Assembly (NCBI GenBank): GCA_905212515.1
Contig: CAJMEU010000019.1
Coordinates: 1 to 25,810, forward strand
DNA length: 25,810 nt
Direction: 5' to 3'
Source: an uncultured Oscillospiraceae bacterium
Lineage (GTDB): Bacteria > Bacillota > Clostridia > Oscillospirales > Ruminococcaceae
In this document: positions 14,864-23,055 of the stretch, piece after piece
Numbering within the stretch: the first letter of the stretch is position 1
Layout of the letters: every line of letters begins with the position of its first letter
The notes under the pieces: model-generated
Databases searched by the model: none
The model's input: the letters and a program-made list of their open reading frames with translations, nothing else
Told to the model about the DNA's origin: nothing
Made by a program: the position numbers and the translations under genes

Positions 14864-17479
14864 ATGGCGGCACTGTCTCCGATGATGCAGCAATATTTCG
14901 AGATCAAAAAACAGCACCCGGACAAGATCCTGTTTTTCCGTCTGGGCGATTTTTACGAGATGTTTTTCGACGATGCCATCCTGGCCTCGAAGGAGCTGGA
15001 ACTGACGCTCACCGGCCGCGACTGCGGCCAGGAGGAGCGGGCGCCCATGTGCGGCGTGCCGTTCCACTCTTACGAGAACTATGTGGCCCGGCTGATCGCC
15101 AAGGGGTATAAAGTGGCCATCTGTGAGCAGATGGAGGACCCCGCCCTGGCCAAGGGCCTTGTCAAACGCGACATCGTGCGCGTGGTCACGCCGGGCACCG
15201 TCATCGAGAGCAGCATGCTGCAGGACGATAAGAACAACTATATCGCCAGCCTGTACCTGAAGGACGATGCCGTGGGCGTGTGCTTCGCGGACGTGTCCAC
15301 GGGCACCGCCCACACCACGGTGCTGAGCGGTGAGAAGCTGGATGTGCAGATCATCTCGGAGCTGTGCCGCTACGCCCCCAGCGAGGTGCTGTTCAACACG
15401 GCGCTGCTGGACCACAAGGCCGTCACCGACTACATCAAGCGGCAGTTGGGCTGCGCGGTGGAATTGGTGGAGGACGAGCAGTACGCGCCTGCCGCCTGCC
15501 GCAGCCTGCTGGAGGCGCAGTTCAGCGCGGGATACCAGCGGGAGACGGGCCTTGCCCCGGAAAACAGCGCGTCCTTCGCGCTGGCCGTGCTGCTGCGCTA
15601 TTTGCAGGAGACGCAGAAAAAAGGCGTGGAGCGCCTTAAAACCGTACATAATTACGCGGAGACCCAGTATATGCAGCTGTCGCCCGTGACGCGCGCCAAC
15701 CTGGAGCTGACCGAGACCATGCGCGGCCGTGAGAAAAAGGGCACGCTGCTGTGGGTGCTGGACAAGACCCAAACGGCCATGGGCAAGCGGCTTTTGCGCA
15801 GCTGGATCGAGCAGCCGCTGGTGAGCGTGGCCGCCATCAACAGCCGTTTGGACGGCCTGGAGGAGCTGTATCACGACACCATCGCCCGCGCCGACATCAC
15901 CGAGGCGCTGAGCCGCGTGTTCGACATCGAGCGCCTGATGACGCGCACGGTGTACGGCTCGGCTTCGCCCCGGGAGATCTATGCCCTGGCCACCACCTGC
16001 CAGCAGCTGCCGCGCATCAAACAGCTGGCGGGCCATTTCGGCAGCGGCGAGATCTGCGGCATCCTGGCGGAGATCGACGAGCTGGAGGACATCAAGGAAA
16101 AGATTTTTGCCGCCATCGACGAAAAGGCGCCGGCGCTGCTGAAAGACGGCGGCGTCATCAAGGGCGGCTACAACGCGGAAGTGGACGAGCTGCGCGACAT
16201 CATGACCGGCGGCAAAGGCGTTCTGGGGCAGCTGGAGGCCAAGCTGAAAGAGGAGACGGGCATCCGCACGCTGAAGATCGGCTACAACCGGGTGTTCGGC
16301 TATTACATCGAGGTGAGCAAATCCTTTGCCGACCAGGTGCCCGCCGGTTTTGTGCGCAAACAGACGCTGGCCAATGGCGAGCGCTATATCACCGAAGAAC
16401 TGAAGCAGCTGGAAAACAAGATATTGGGCGCCAGCGAACGGCTGATCGTGCTGGAGCGGAAGCTGTTCGAGGAACTGCTGCAGGCCATCAGCGCCCAGCT
16501 GCCCCGCATCCAGCGCACGGCCGGCGGCTTGGCGCGGCTGGACGTGCTGGCCGCCCTGGCCGAGGTGGCGGTGCAAAACGGCTATGTGCGCCCGCAGGTG
16601 ACGGACGGCGACCAGCTGACCATCGAAGAGGGGCGGCACCCGGTCATTGAACAGATGCTGAAAGGCAGCTTGTTCGTGCCCAACGACACGGTGCTGGACT
16701 GCGGCGAGAACCGGTGCCTGATCATCACCGGCCCCAACATGGCGGGCAAATCCACTTATATGCGCCAGACGGCGCTGATCGCTCTGATGGCACAGATCGG
16801 CTCCTTCGTGCCGGCTGCCCGCTGTGAGATGGGCGTGGTGGACGCCATCTTCACCCGGGTGGGCGCCTCGGACGATTTGGCCGCCGGCCAATCCACCTTT
16901 ATGGTGGAGATGACGGAGGTGGCCGATATTCTGCGCAGCGCCACGCCGAAAAGCCTGGTGGTACTGGACGAGATCGGCCGCGGAACGTCCACCTTTGACG
17001 GCATGAGCATCGCCCGCGCGGTGGTGGAGCATATCGCGGACAAGGACGCCCATCTGGGCTGCAAAACGCTGTTTGCCACCCACTACCACGAGCTGACTGA
17101 TCTTGAAAATTCCATCGACGGCGTGAAGAACTACAACATCGCGGTGAAAAAGCGCGGCGATGACATCACGTTCCTGCGGCGCATCGTGCGGGGCCCGGCC
17201 GACGACAGCTACGGCATCGAGGTGGCCAAGCTGGCCGGCCTGCCCGACAGCGTGACCAACCGCGCCAAAGAGGTGCTGCGCGTGCTGGAGGCCAATGCTC
17301 CGGACGCGAACCGCGTGACGCAGCTGGACTTTACCACCGTGGAAAAGTTTGCCGAGGCCGCGGTGCCCGGAGAGCTGGTGGAAAAGCTGGAAGCCACGGA
17401 CGTGGAGACTTTGACGCCCCTGGAGGCGCTGAACTTTTTGTATGAGCTGAAAAAGACCTTGGCGGAATATAAGGCGTAA
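14864..17479 (+). CDS. mutS: DNA mismatch repair ATPase MutS
   Basis: MutS recognises base mismatches and small loops and recruits MutL. The 871-residue protein opens with LSPMMQQYFEIKKQHPDKIL and the mismatch-reading FYEMF (Phe-x-Glu) in domain I. Domains II-IV follow. The ATPase domain has Walker A GPNMAGKST (about 16730-16756), the DDLAAGQSTFMVEM loop, Walker B VVLDEIGRGTS and the ATHYHELT switch. The C-terminal helix-turn-helix follows, with TNRAKEVLRVLE. I chose ATG 14864 over the in-frame GTG at 14855, because the family starts just before LSPMMQQY and GGTGA (14854-14858) is well spaced for the ATG. The length is normal. mutL follows after 24 bases. Confidence 0.97.
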   Translation: MAALSPMMQQYFEIKKQHPDKILFFRLGDFYEMFFDDAILASKELELTLTGRDCGQEERAPMCGVPFHSYENYVARLIAKGYKVAICEQMEDPALAKGLVKRDIVRVVTPGTVIESSMLQDDKNNYIASLYLKDDAVGVCFADVSTGTAHTTVLSGEKLDVQIISELCRYAPSEVLFNTALLDHKAVTDYIKRQLGCAVELVEDEQYAPAACRSLLEAQFSAGYQRETGLAPENSASFALAVLLRYLQETQKKGVERLKTVHNYAETQYMQLSPVTRANLELTETMRGREKKGTLLWVLDKTQTAMGKRLLRSWIEQPLVSVAAINSRLDGLEELYHDTIARADITEALSRVFDIERLMTRTVYGSASPREIYALATTCQQLPRIKQLAGHFGSGEICGILAEIDELEDIKEKIFAAIDEKAPALLKDGGVIKGGYNAEVDELRDIMTGGKGVLGQLEAKLKEETGIRTLKIGYNRVFGYYIEVSKSFADQVPAGFVRKQTLANGERYITEELKQLENKILGASERLIVLERKLFEELLQAISAQLPRIQRTAGGLARLDVLAALAEVAVQNGYVRPQVTDGDQLTIEEGRHPVIEQMLKGSLFVPNDTVLDCGENRCLIITGPNMAGKSTYMRQTALIALMAQIGSFVPAARCEMGVVDAIFTRVGASDDLAAGQSTFMVEMTEVADILRSATPKSLVVLDEIGRGTSTFDGMSIARAVVEHIADKDAHLGCKTLFATHYHELTDLENSIDGVKNYNIAVKKRGDDITFLRRIVRGPADDSYGIEVAKLAGLPDSVTNRAKEVLRVLEANAPDANRVTQLDFTTVEKFAEAAVPGELVEKLEATDVETLTPLEALNFLYELKKTLAEYKA

Positions 17480-17503
17480 GGTTTTGGGAAAGGAGAGAGC
17501 CCC

Positions 17504-19513
17504 ATGGCACAGATCCAAGTGCTGGACCAGCACACGGCGGAATTGATCGCCGCCGGCGAGGTGGTGGAGCGGCCGGCGTCCGTGGTGAAGGAATTGGCGG
17601 AGAACGCCATCGACGCGGGGGCGAAGCACGTCACCGTCAGCATCGAGCGCGGCGGCGTGGCGATGATCCAGGTGGCGGACGACGGCAGCGGCATCGAGGC
17701 GGAATACCTGCCCACGGCCTTTCTGCGCCACGCCACCAGCAAGATCCGCACGGAAGAGGACCTGGAGAACATCCATACCCTGGGGTTCCGCGGCGAGGCG
17801 CTGCCCTCCATCGCCAGCGTGGCCCGGGTGGAGGTGCTGACCAAGACCATCCAGGATGAGTATGCCTGCCTGTACCGCATCAGCGGCGGCGCGGAAGAGG
17901 GCGTGGAGGCCGGCGCGCGGCCCGTAGGCACCACCTTCACCGTGCGGGACCTGTTTTACAACACGCCCGCCCGCATGAAGTTTTTGAAAAAAGACCAGAG
18001 CGAGGGTAACTATGTGACGGATGTGGTGACGCATCTGGCGCTGTCCCACCCGGAGGTCTCTTTCAAATTCCTTCGCGACGGCAAGCAGCAGTTCCAGACG
18101 CCCGGCGACGGCAAACTGCGCAGCGCGGCTTACGCGGTGCTCAGCCGGGATTTTGCCAAAGACCTGCTGGAAGTGGATCACGCCCAAGCCAATTATACCG
18201 TGAAAGGCCTGGTGACGCCGCCCAAGGGCTGCCGCGCCAGCCGCGCCATGCAGTTTTTCTTTATCAATGGACGCTTTGTGAAAAACCGCACGATGATGGC
18301 CGCCCTGGAGGCCGCGTACAAAGGCACCGTCATGCAGGGGAAATTCCCGGGCTGTGTGCTGACGCTGGAGATGCCCGCACAGCTGGTGGATGTGAATGTC
18401 CACCCGGCCAAGACAGAAGTGCGTTTCGCGCGGGAAAAGGATGTGTTCGACGCCGTGTACGCGGCGATGAAGGAAGCGCTGAGCCAGCCCGGCAGCCTGG
18501 AAGAGCGCTTCACGTTCAAAGAGCCGCCGCCGCCGCGTGAGGTCCGGCCCGTGGAGGCCGACCCCATTGCGGTGCCGCCGGACCGGCGGCCGGATCAAGG
18601 CGGAAGGGGGATCAAGCCGGTGCCGGTGACCCTGCCCTCCATCGAGGAGGATTATGAGTTTTGGCGCGACAAGGTGAGACCCATGCCCATCCCCGATGCG
18701 GGCGGCGAGCCAGTCTACCTGGCCAGTGCCCCGAAGGAAGTTTACCGCCCCGCGCCCGGCCCCACCATCCCCATCACCCCGGAGATGAAAGCCCGAGCCC
18801 TGGCCGAGGTCCAGCGCCGCCGGACGCCGGCGCCGGACATTGAGGTAGAGGAGCGGGACGAGCCCCTGCCCACGGCGGCGCCCGTGCGCCCGGTGCCCGC
18901 CCAGCCGCAGCAGATCGTGCTGCCCGGCGCGGCGCCCGGGGAGGAGATGCTGCGCTTTGTGGGCGAAGTGTTCAACACCTATATCATCGCCCAGCGCGGC
19001 GGTGAACTATGCTTTATCGATAAACACGCCGCTCACGAGCGCATCCTGTACGAGGAACTGGCCGCCCACTACGGCGACGTGGCCAGCCAAATGCTGCTGG
19101 AGCCTGTCACGGTGCAGCTTTCGGCCGGGGAAAAGGAGGCGCTGCTGGACGCGGAAGCGCTGCTGCGGAACAGCGGCATCGAAGTGGAGGACTTCGGCGG
19201 CAAGAGCGTGGTGGTGCGCGCCGTGCCAGCCGACGTAGTGCCAAAGGACGTGGAGACCCTGGTGGTGGACGTGGCCGGCCGCCTGCGGGCAAACCCGCGG
19301 GAGACCGTCAGCGAGAAAACGGAATGGGTGCTGCATTCCATCGCCTGCCGCGCGGCCGTCAAGGCGGGGGACAGGAACCATCCCTCCCAGCTTTTGCGTC
19401 TGGCCGCCGACGTGCTGGACGGCAAGGTCCCGCCGTTCTGCCCCCACGGGCGTCCGGTGGTGCTGAAGATCACCGAGAAGGAGCTGGAAAAGCAGTTTGG
19501 CAGACAAGGTTAA
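17504..19513 (+). CDS. mutL: DNA mismatch repair protein MutL, endonuclease-type
   Basis: MutL links MutS to strand incision. The 669-residue protein has the GHKL ATPase domain (about 1-330) with ELIAAGEVVERP, ENAIDAGAKHV, DDGSGI and GFRGEALPSI. A long proline-rich linker (about 340-475) follows, then the C-terminal dimerisation/nuclease domain. The latter carries the metal-dependent endonuclease motif DQHA(x)2E(x)4E as DKHAAHERILYE (D506, H508, E512, E517), plus SIACRAAVKAG and FCPHGRPV. It should therefore nick DNA itself, as expected in bacteria without MutH. The second motif residue is K507 rather than the usual Q. The ATG at 17504 has AAAGGAGAG (17489-17497). The last 17 bases overlap miaA. 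Confidence 0.96.
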   Translation: MAQIQVLDQHTAELIAAGEVVERPASVVKELAENAIDAGAKHVTVSIERGGVAMIQVADDGSGIEAEYLPTAFLRHATSKIRTEEDLENIHTLGFRGEALPSIASVARVEVLTKTIQDEYACLYRISGGAEEGVEAGARPVGTTFTVRDLFYNTPARMKFLKKDQSEGNYVTDVVTHLALSHPEVSFKFLRDGKQQFQTPGDGKLRSAAYAVLSRDFAKDLLEVDHAQANYTVKGLVTPPKGCRASRAMQFFFINGRFVKNRTMMAALEAAYKGTVMQGKFPGCVLTLEMPAQLVDVNVHPAKTEVRFAREKDVFDAVYAAMKEALSQPGSLEERFTFKEPPPPREVRPVEADPIAVPPDRRPDQGGRGIKPVPVTLPSIEEDYEFWRDKVRPMPIPDAGGEPVYLASAPKEVYRPAPGPTIPITPEMKARALAEVQRRRTPAPDIEVEERDEPLPTAAPVRPVPAQPQQIVLPGAAPGEEMLRFVGEVFNTYIIAQRGGELCFIDKHAAHERILYEELAAHYGDVASQMLLEPVTVQLSAGEKEALLDAEALLRNSGIEVEDFGGKSVVVRAVPADVVPKDVETLVVDVAGRLRANPRETVSEKTEWVLHSIACRAAVKAGDRNHPSQLLRLAADVLDGKVPPFCPHGRPVVLKITEKELEKQFGRQG

Positions 19514-20429
19514 ACTCCTGGTGCTGGGCGGCCCCACGGCCAGCGGCAAAACGGCCCTGGCCGTGGCCCTGGCCCAAGAACTGGACGGAGAGGTGATCTC
19601 GGCCGATTCCATGCAGATCTATGCGGGCCTCGCCATAGGCACTGCGGCGCCCACGCCGGAGGAGATGGCGGGCGTGCCCCATCATCTCATCGGCTTTTTG
19701 CCGCCGCAGCAGGCCTTTTCCGTGGCCGACTACGTCGCGCGCGCCGGCGCCTGCATCAGCGAGGTACAAGGCCGGGGCAAAGTGCCCATCGTGGCCGGCG
19801 GCACCGGGCTGTATCTGTCCAGCCTGGTGGAAGGCCTGCAATTCACCGGCGAAAAGGCGGACCCCGCCGTGCGCCGGCGCCTGCAGGCGGAGCTGGAGGC
19901 GCAGGGCATCGGCCCTTTATACGAGCGGCTGCAGCGCATCGACCCGCCCTACGCGGCGACGCTGCACAAAAATAACCACGGCCGCGTGCTGCGGGCCCTG
20001 GAATTGTACGAGCAGACGGGCAAGACCATGAGCTGGCAGCTGGCCCACTCGCGCCCGCCGGAAAAGCCCTATGACGCGCTGGTATACGGCCTCGCGTTCC
20101 CCCAGCGCGCCCAGTTGTATGAGCGCATTGGTTTGCGTGTGGACAACATGATGGAACAGGGGTTGCTGCGGGAAGCGCAGTGTGTATATCAGCACCGCGA
20201 CACCTACCGCACTGCGGCCCAGGCCATCGGCTATAAGGAGTTCTTCCCTTACTTCGCGGGGCAGGCGCCGCTGGATGCCTGCATAGAGAAGCTCAAGCAG
20301 GCCACGCGCAATTATGCCAAACGCCAGCTGACCTGGCTGCGCCGCATGGACGGCCTGCAGTGGGAACAGGCGGCGGACCCTTCGGCCGTACAGCGCATCG
20401 CGCAGGCCTGGCGGAAGGGGACAAGATGA
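19497..20429 (+). CDS. miaA: tRNA dimethylallyltransferase
   Basis: MiaA transfers dimethylallyl from DMAPP to A37 of tRNAs, making the i6A that MiaB then methylthiolates. Its DMAPP comes from the MEP pathway, two of whose enzymes are encoded at the start of this window. The 310-residue protein has the P-loop GPTASGKT (12-19), DSMQIY, PHHLIGF, GGTGLYLSSLVEGL and a C-terminal AIGYKEF and RQLTWLRR. The start is a TTG at 19497 inside the end of mutL; AAGGAG lies at 19479-19484, and no later start leaves the P-loop intact. A mutL-miaA overlap also occurs in enterobacteria as a neighbouring pair, so the arrangement is not surprising. Confidence 0.95.
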   Translation: MADKVKLLVLGGPTASGKTALAVALAQELDGEVISADSMQIYAGLAIGTAAPTPEEMAGVPHHLIGFLPPQQAFSVADYVARAGACISEVQGRGKVPIVAGGTGLYLSSLVEGLQFTGEKADPAVRRRLQAELEAQGIGPLYERLQRIDPPYAATLHKNNHGRVLRALELYEQTGKTMSWQLAHSRPPEKPYDALVYGLAFPQRAQLYERIGLRVDNMMEQGLLREAQCVYQHRDTYRTAAQAIGYKEFFPYFAGQAPLDACIEKLKQATRNYAKRQLTWLRRMDGLQWEQAADPSAVQRIAQAWRKGTR

Positions 20430-20454
20430 AATTCACAAACGGGAGGGGAGTGCC

Positions 20455-21690
20455 GTGAAGGCGAAAAGAAAGCGCAGTTTGGGCCGCTGGATCGTCGTTC
20501 TGCTGCTGTGCATCCCCGCTGGATATATCGGCCTTCAGCTGTTCCAGGTGGCGCATCGGTCTTATACCACCCAGTCTGCGGTGGCTTACCGCATGGCCGA
20601 TACGCTGACATGCAAAGGCGTGCTGGGCACCCAGGAGACTGAGGTGGCCTGGGCGCCCGACACGGGTACCCTCAGTTACATTGCCTACAATGGCGAGCGC
20701 GTGTCGCCCGGCACCACCGTGGCCCAGGTATTCACCAGCCCCGCTGCGGCCGAGAGCTTTGCGCTGTACCGCAAGCTGGCCCGGGAGGTGGAGGTGCTGA
20801 AGGAATCCCAGGCAAGCTTGGCCTCCTTCTCGCTGGATATCGAATCCCTGGCCCGCCAGGAACAGAACGCTCTTTATGATATTCTGGACACTGTGGACAC
20901 GGGCAATTACGCGGGCCTTGCGGACACCCGCGGGCAGCTACAGCTGGTGCAGAACAAGATCCAGGCCAACACGGGCGTGGCGTCTGATTTCACGCCGCGC
21001 CTCAATGAATTGACCGCCCAGCGCGAGGCCGCGCTGGCGGCCGGTTCCTCGGTGCCGGTGGCCGCGCCCGTGGCCGGGTATTTCGTGGCCGGCCAGGACT
21101 CGCAGAAAAAGCAGTTCACGCTGGACCAGCTGAACGCCATGACGCCGGCGGAGATCGAGGCCGCGGCGGCGCAGCCCCCGGCGGCCAACGACGGTGCGGT
21201 GGCCGGCAAGCTGATCCAAGATTATCACTGGCGGTTTTACATGGCTGTCAGCACCGCCTATGCCGGCAAGTTTCAGGAGGGGGACAAATCCCTGACCATC
21301 TCGTTCCCCAGCATCTCCGATGAAGAGTTCCCCGTCCAGGTGGAGAGCGTCGTCACAGACGAGGAGGCGGGCCTTGTCAAAGTGGTGCTGCTGTGCAATT
21401 ACATCAACGGCACCATCATCACCCAGGAACAGGCCGAGGCGACCATCGCCTTCACCGTATACGAGGGACTGCGCATTCCCGCCCAGGCGCGCCACACCGT
21501 GGAAGGGCAGGACTGCGTGTACGTGAAATTCGGCAACAAAGCGTACAAGTGCCCCATCCAAATTCTGTACGAGGATGAAAATTACCTCCTGGTATCGGAC
21601 AAAAAGGTAAAGGGTCAAAACGAGGTGGAATTGTACGACGAGATCATCGTAAAAGGCATGGACCTGTATGATGGGAAAGTATTGGATTGA
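20455..21690 (+). CDS. HlyD-like membrane-anchored protein upstream of sepF
   Basis: The 411-residue protein has a short basic N-terminus, one membrane helix (about 11-32) and a large extracytoplasmic part. Next to the helix is a lipoyl-like half (GVLGTQETEVAW...YNGERVSPGTTVAQVF), then an alpha-helical hairpin (about 100-200) and a second beta region (PVAAPVAGYFVAGQD). A longer beta-rich C-terminal part includes GLRIPAQARHTVEGQDCVYV, as in RND/HlyD adaptor proteins. No partner transporter is adjacent. Clostridia often keep such a gene just before sepF, so a cell-envelope or division role is possible but inferred. The GTG start at 20455 follows GGGAGGGGAG at 20441-20450. It is 25 bases after miaA and may be read from the same transcript. 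Confidence 0.8.
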   Translation: MKAKRKRSLGRWIVVLLLCIPAGYIGLQLFQVAHRSYTTQSAVAYRMADTLTCKGVLGTQETEVAWAPDTGTLSYIAYNGERVSPGTTVAQVFTSPAAAESFALYRKLAREVEVLKESQASLASFSLDIESLARQEQNALYDILDTVDTGNYAGLADTRGQLQLVQNKIQANTGVASDFTPRLNELTAQREAALAAGSSVPVAAPVAGYFVAGQDSQKKQFTLDQLNAMTPAEIEAAAAQPPAANDGAVAGKLIQDYHWRFYMAVSTAYAGKFQEGDKSLTISFPSISDEEFPVQVESVVTDEEAGLVKVVLLCNYINGTIITQEQAEATIAFTVYEGLRIPAQARHTVEGQDCVYVKFGNKAYKCPIQILYEDENYLLVSDKKVKGQNEVELYDEIIVKGMDLYDGKVLD

Positions 21691-21738
21691 GCAGGAAGGG
21701 CCCGGCTTTGCAAATTTGCGGCAAAATCAAGAGCATTA

Positions 21739-21767
21739 TTGACATTGGCGGCGAAAAATAGGATAAT
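21739..21767 (+). promoter_or_regulatory. Strong sigma-A promoter for the sepF-ylmH-divIVA operon
   Basis: TTGACA (21739-21744) is a perfect -35 and GATAAT (21762-21767) matches 5 of 6 of the -10, with a 17-base spacer. The leader to the sepF start is about 35 bases. A 10-bp palindrome GCAAATTTGC (21710-21719) lies about 20 bases upstream of the -35 and could be a regulator site, though nothing else supports that. Confidence 0.85.
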
Positions 21768-21808
21768 AAAAATGCTAGTATGCAGAATGAGGCAAAAGGA
21801 GAGTCAAG

Positions 21809-22261
21809 ATGGGCATGTTTGATAAATTGAAAGGTATGATGGGCGTCCCCGAGGAAGGCGATTACGACGAGGAAGATATGGAGTACGCCGACGAAGAGGG
21901 CACTTACGCCGGGCAGGACGATTACGCGCCCGAGGCCGACGGCCTTTCCAAACGCAGCAACAAAGTGGTGAATATCAATTCCACCATGCAGCTGCAGGTG
22001 GTACTGGTGAAGCCCGAGCGCTTTGACGATGCCTCCGCGATCGCCGACCATCTGAACGCCAAGCGCACAGTGGTGCTGAACCTGGAATCCACCAGCAAAG
22101 AGGTGTCCCGCCGTTTGGTGGACTTTTTGTCCGGCGTGGCCTATGCCAACAACGGGCAGATCAAGCGCGTGGCCGCCAGTACTTTCATCATCACGCCGTA
22201 CAATGTGGACATCATGGGTGACCTGCTGGATGAGCTTGAGAGCAACGGTGTCTTTTTCTGA
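21809..22261 (+). CDS. sepF: Cell division protein SepF
   Basis: SepF binds FtsZ filaments, curves them and tethers them to the membrane at the division site. The 150-residue protein has the N-terminal amphipathic membrane-binding helix (MGMFDKLKGMMG), a very acidic linker (about 15-45) and the globular SepF domain (about 55-150) with VVLVKPERFDDA, VVLNLE, RRLVDFLSGV and STFIITPYNVDI. The length is normal. AAAGGAG at 21795-21801 precedes the ATG by 7 bases, and a strong promoter lies just upstream. It heads a conserved sepF-ylmH-divIVA block found across Firmicutes. Confidence 0.96.
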   Translation: MGMFDKLKGMMGVPEEGDYDEEDMEYADEEGTYAGQDDYAPEADGLSKRSNKVVNINSTMQLQVVLVKPERFDDASAIADHLNAKRTVVLNLESTSKEVSRRLVDFLSGVAYANNGQIKRVAASTFIITPYNVDIMGDLLDELESNGVFF

Positions 22262-23039
22262 ACCCAAAGCCCGCGGGTATATGCCGCCGGCCAATGAAGA
22301 GGAAAAACTGCTGCAGCGCCGGGTGGCTGATCTGTGCCGTGCCGCCCAGTATGGGCAGACGGTGCGTTTGACCGGCTTCCTCAGCGACAGGGAACAGGAA
22401 CTGGCCCGGGCGGCGCTGTCCGGCTTTGAGGGCCATGCGCGCTTTTGGGGCGGCTTTGAGGGGGCCGAGCGGCAGATGCTGGCGCTCGGCGCGGACCGCG
22501 AGCCGCAGGAAGAGGAGTTCGGCATCCTGTGCCTGCGGGTGGAACCGCAGTTTTCCGACAAGCCCCTGACCCACCGTGATTATCTCGGCTCTCTGATGGG
22601 GCTGGGCATCAAGCGGGAGAGCGTGGGCGATATCGCGGTGCTGCCTGAGGGGGGCGCCCTGGTCTATGCGAAGCAGCCGGCGGCGCGCCTTATTGAAGAA
22701 GAGCTGTCCACCGTGGGGCGCAGCGCCGTGCGGGTGACAAAGGCGGGGCCGCTTGTGCCTCCGCAGCCGGCAACGCCGTCCGAGGAGCGCACCGCTACGG
22801 TGCCCTCTCTGCGCCTGGATGCCGTGCTGGCGGTGATGCTGCATCTGGGGCGATCGGCCGCTGCGCAGCTCATTAAAAGCGGCGCGGTCTCCGTCAACCA
22901 TATCGAAACGTCCAGCGCACATTACGAGGTGTTCGAAAACGACGTCTTCCGTGTGCGCGGATACGGAAAATACAAATTGTGCAAGGCAGGAGCACAAAGC
23001 AAAAAGGGCCGGATCCTCATATCGTACTGCCAATACTGA
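22248..23039 (+). CDS. ylmH: YlmH-family S4-domain RNA-binding protein
   Basis: YlmH proteins combine an N-terminal alpha/beta domain with a C-terminal S4 RNA-binding domain. In Bacillus subtilis YlmH is encoded between sepF and divIVA and has been linked to rescue of stalled ribosomes. Here the first part includes TGFLSDREQELARAAL, HRDYLGSLMGLGIKRESVGDI and AARLIEEELSTVGR. The S4 domain is at the end (RLDAVLAVMLHLGRSAAAQLIKSGAVSVNH in two stretches). The start is uncertain: the GTG at 22248 overlaps sepF by 14 bases and has a modest GAGAG upstream, while the ATG at 22281 has no visible ribosome binding site. The protein is 263 or 252 residues accordingly. The neighbours support the call strongly. 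Confidence 0.9.
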   Translation: MSFSEPKARGYMPPANEEEKLLQRRVADLCRAAQYGQTVRLTGFLSDREQELARAALSGFEGHARFWGGFEGAERQMLALGADREPQEEEFGILCLRVEPQFSDKPLTHRDYLGSLMGLGIKRESVGDIAVLPEGGALVYAKQPAARLIEEELSTVGRSAVRVTKAGPLVPPQPATPSEERTATVPSLRLDAVLAVMLHLGRSAAAQLIKSGAVSVNHIETSSAHYEVFENDVFRVRGYGKYKLCKAGAQSKKGRILISYCQY

Positions 23040-23055
23040 AAAGGGGCATTCTCTT

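Noticed and set aside
14861..18598. A very long open frame (about 1,245 codons) on the minus strand opposite mutS and mutL, and similar long minus-strand frames opposite polC, dxr, rseP and others
   Set aside because: The encoded sequences are rich in His, Arg, Gln and Ala without domains, as expected for the antisense of high-GC genes with strong third-position bias. The + strand genes are unmistakable.
21710..21719. Palindrome GCAAATTTGC upstream of the sepF promoter as a defined operator
   Set aside because: A 10-bp palindrome in AT-rich intergenic DNA is too short and isolated to assign to a regulator.
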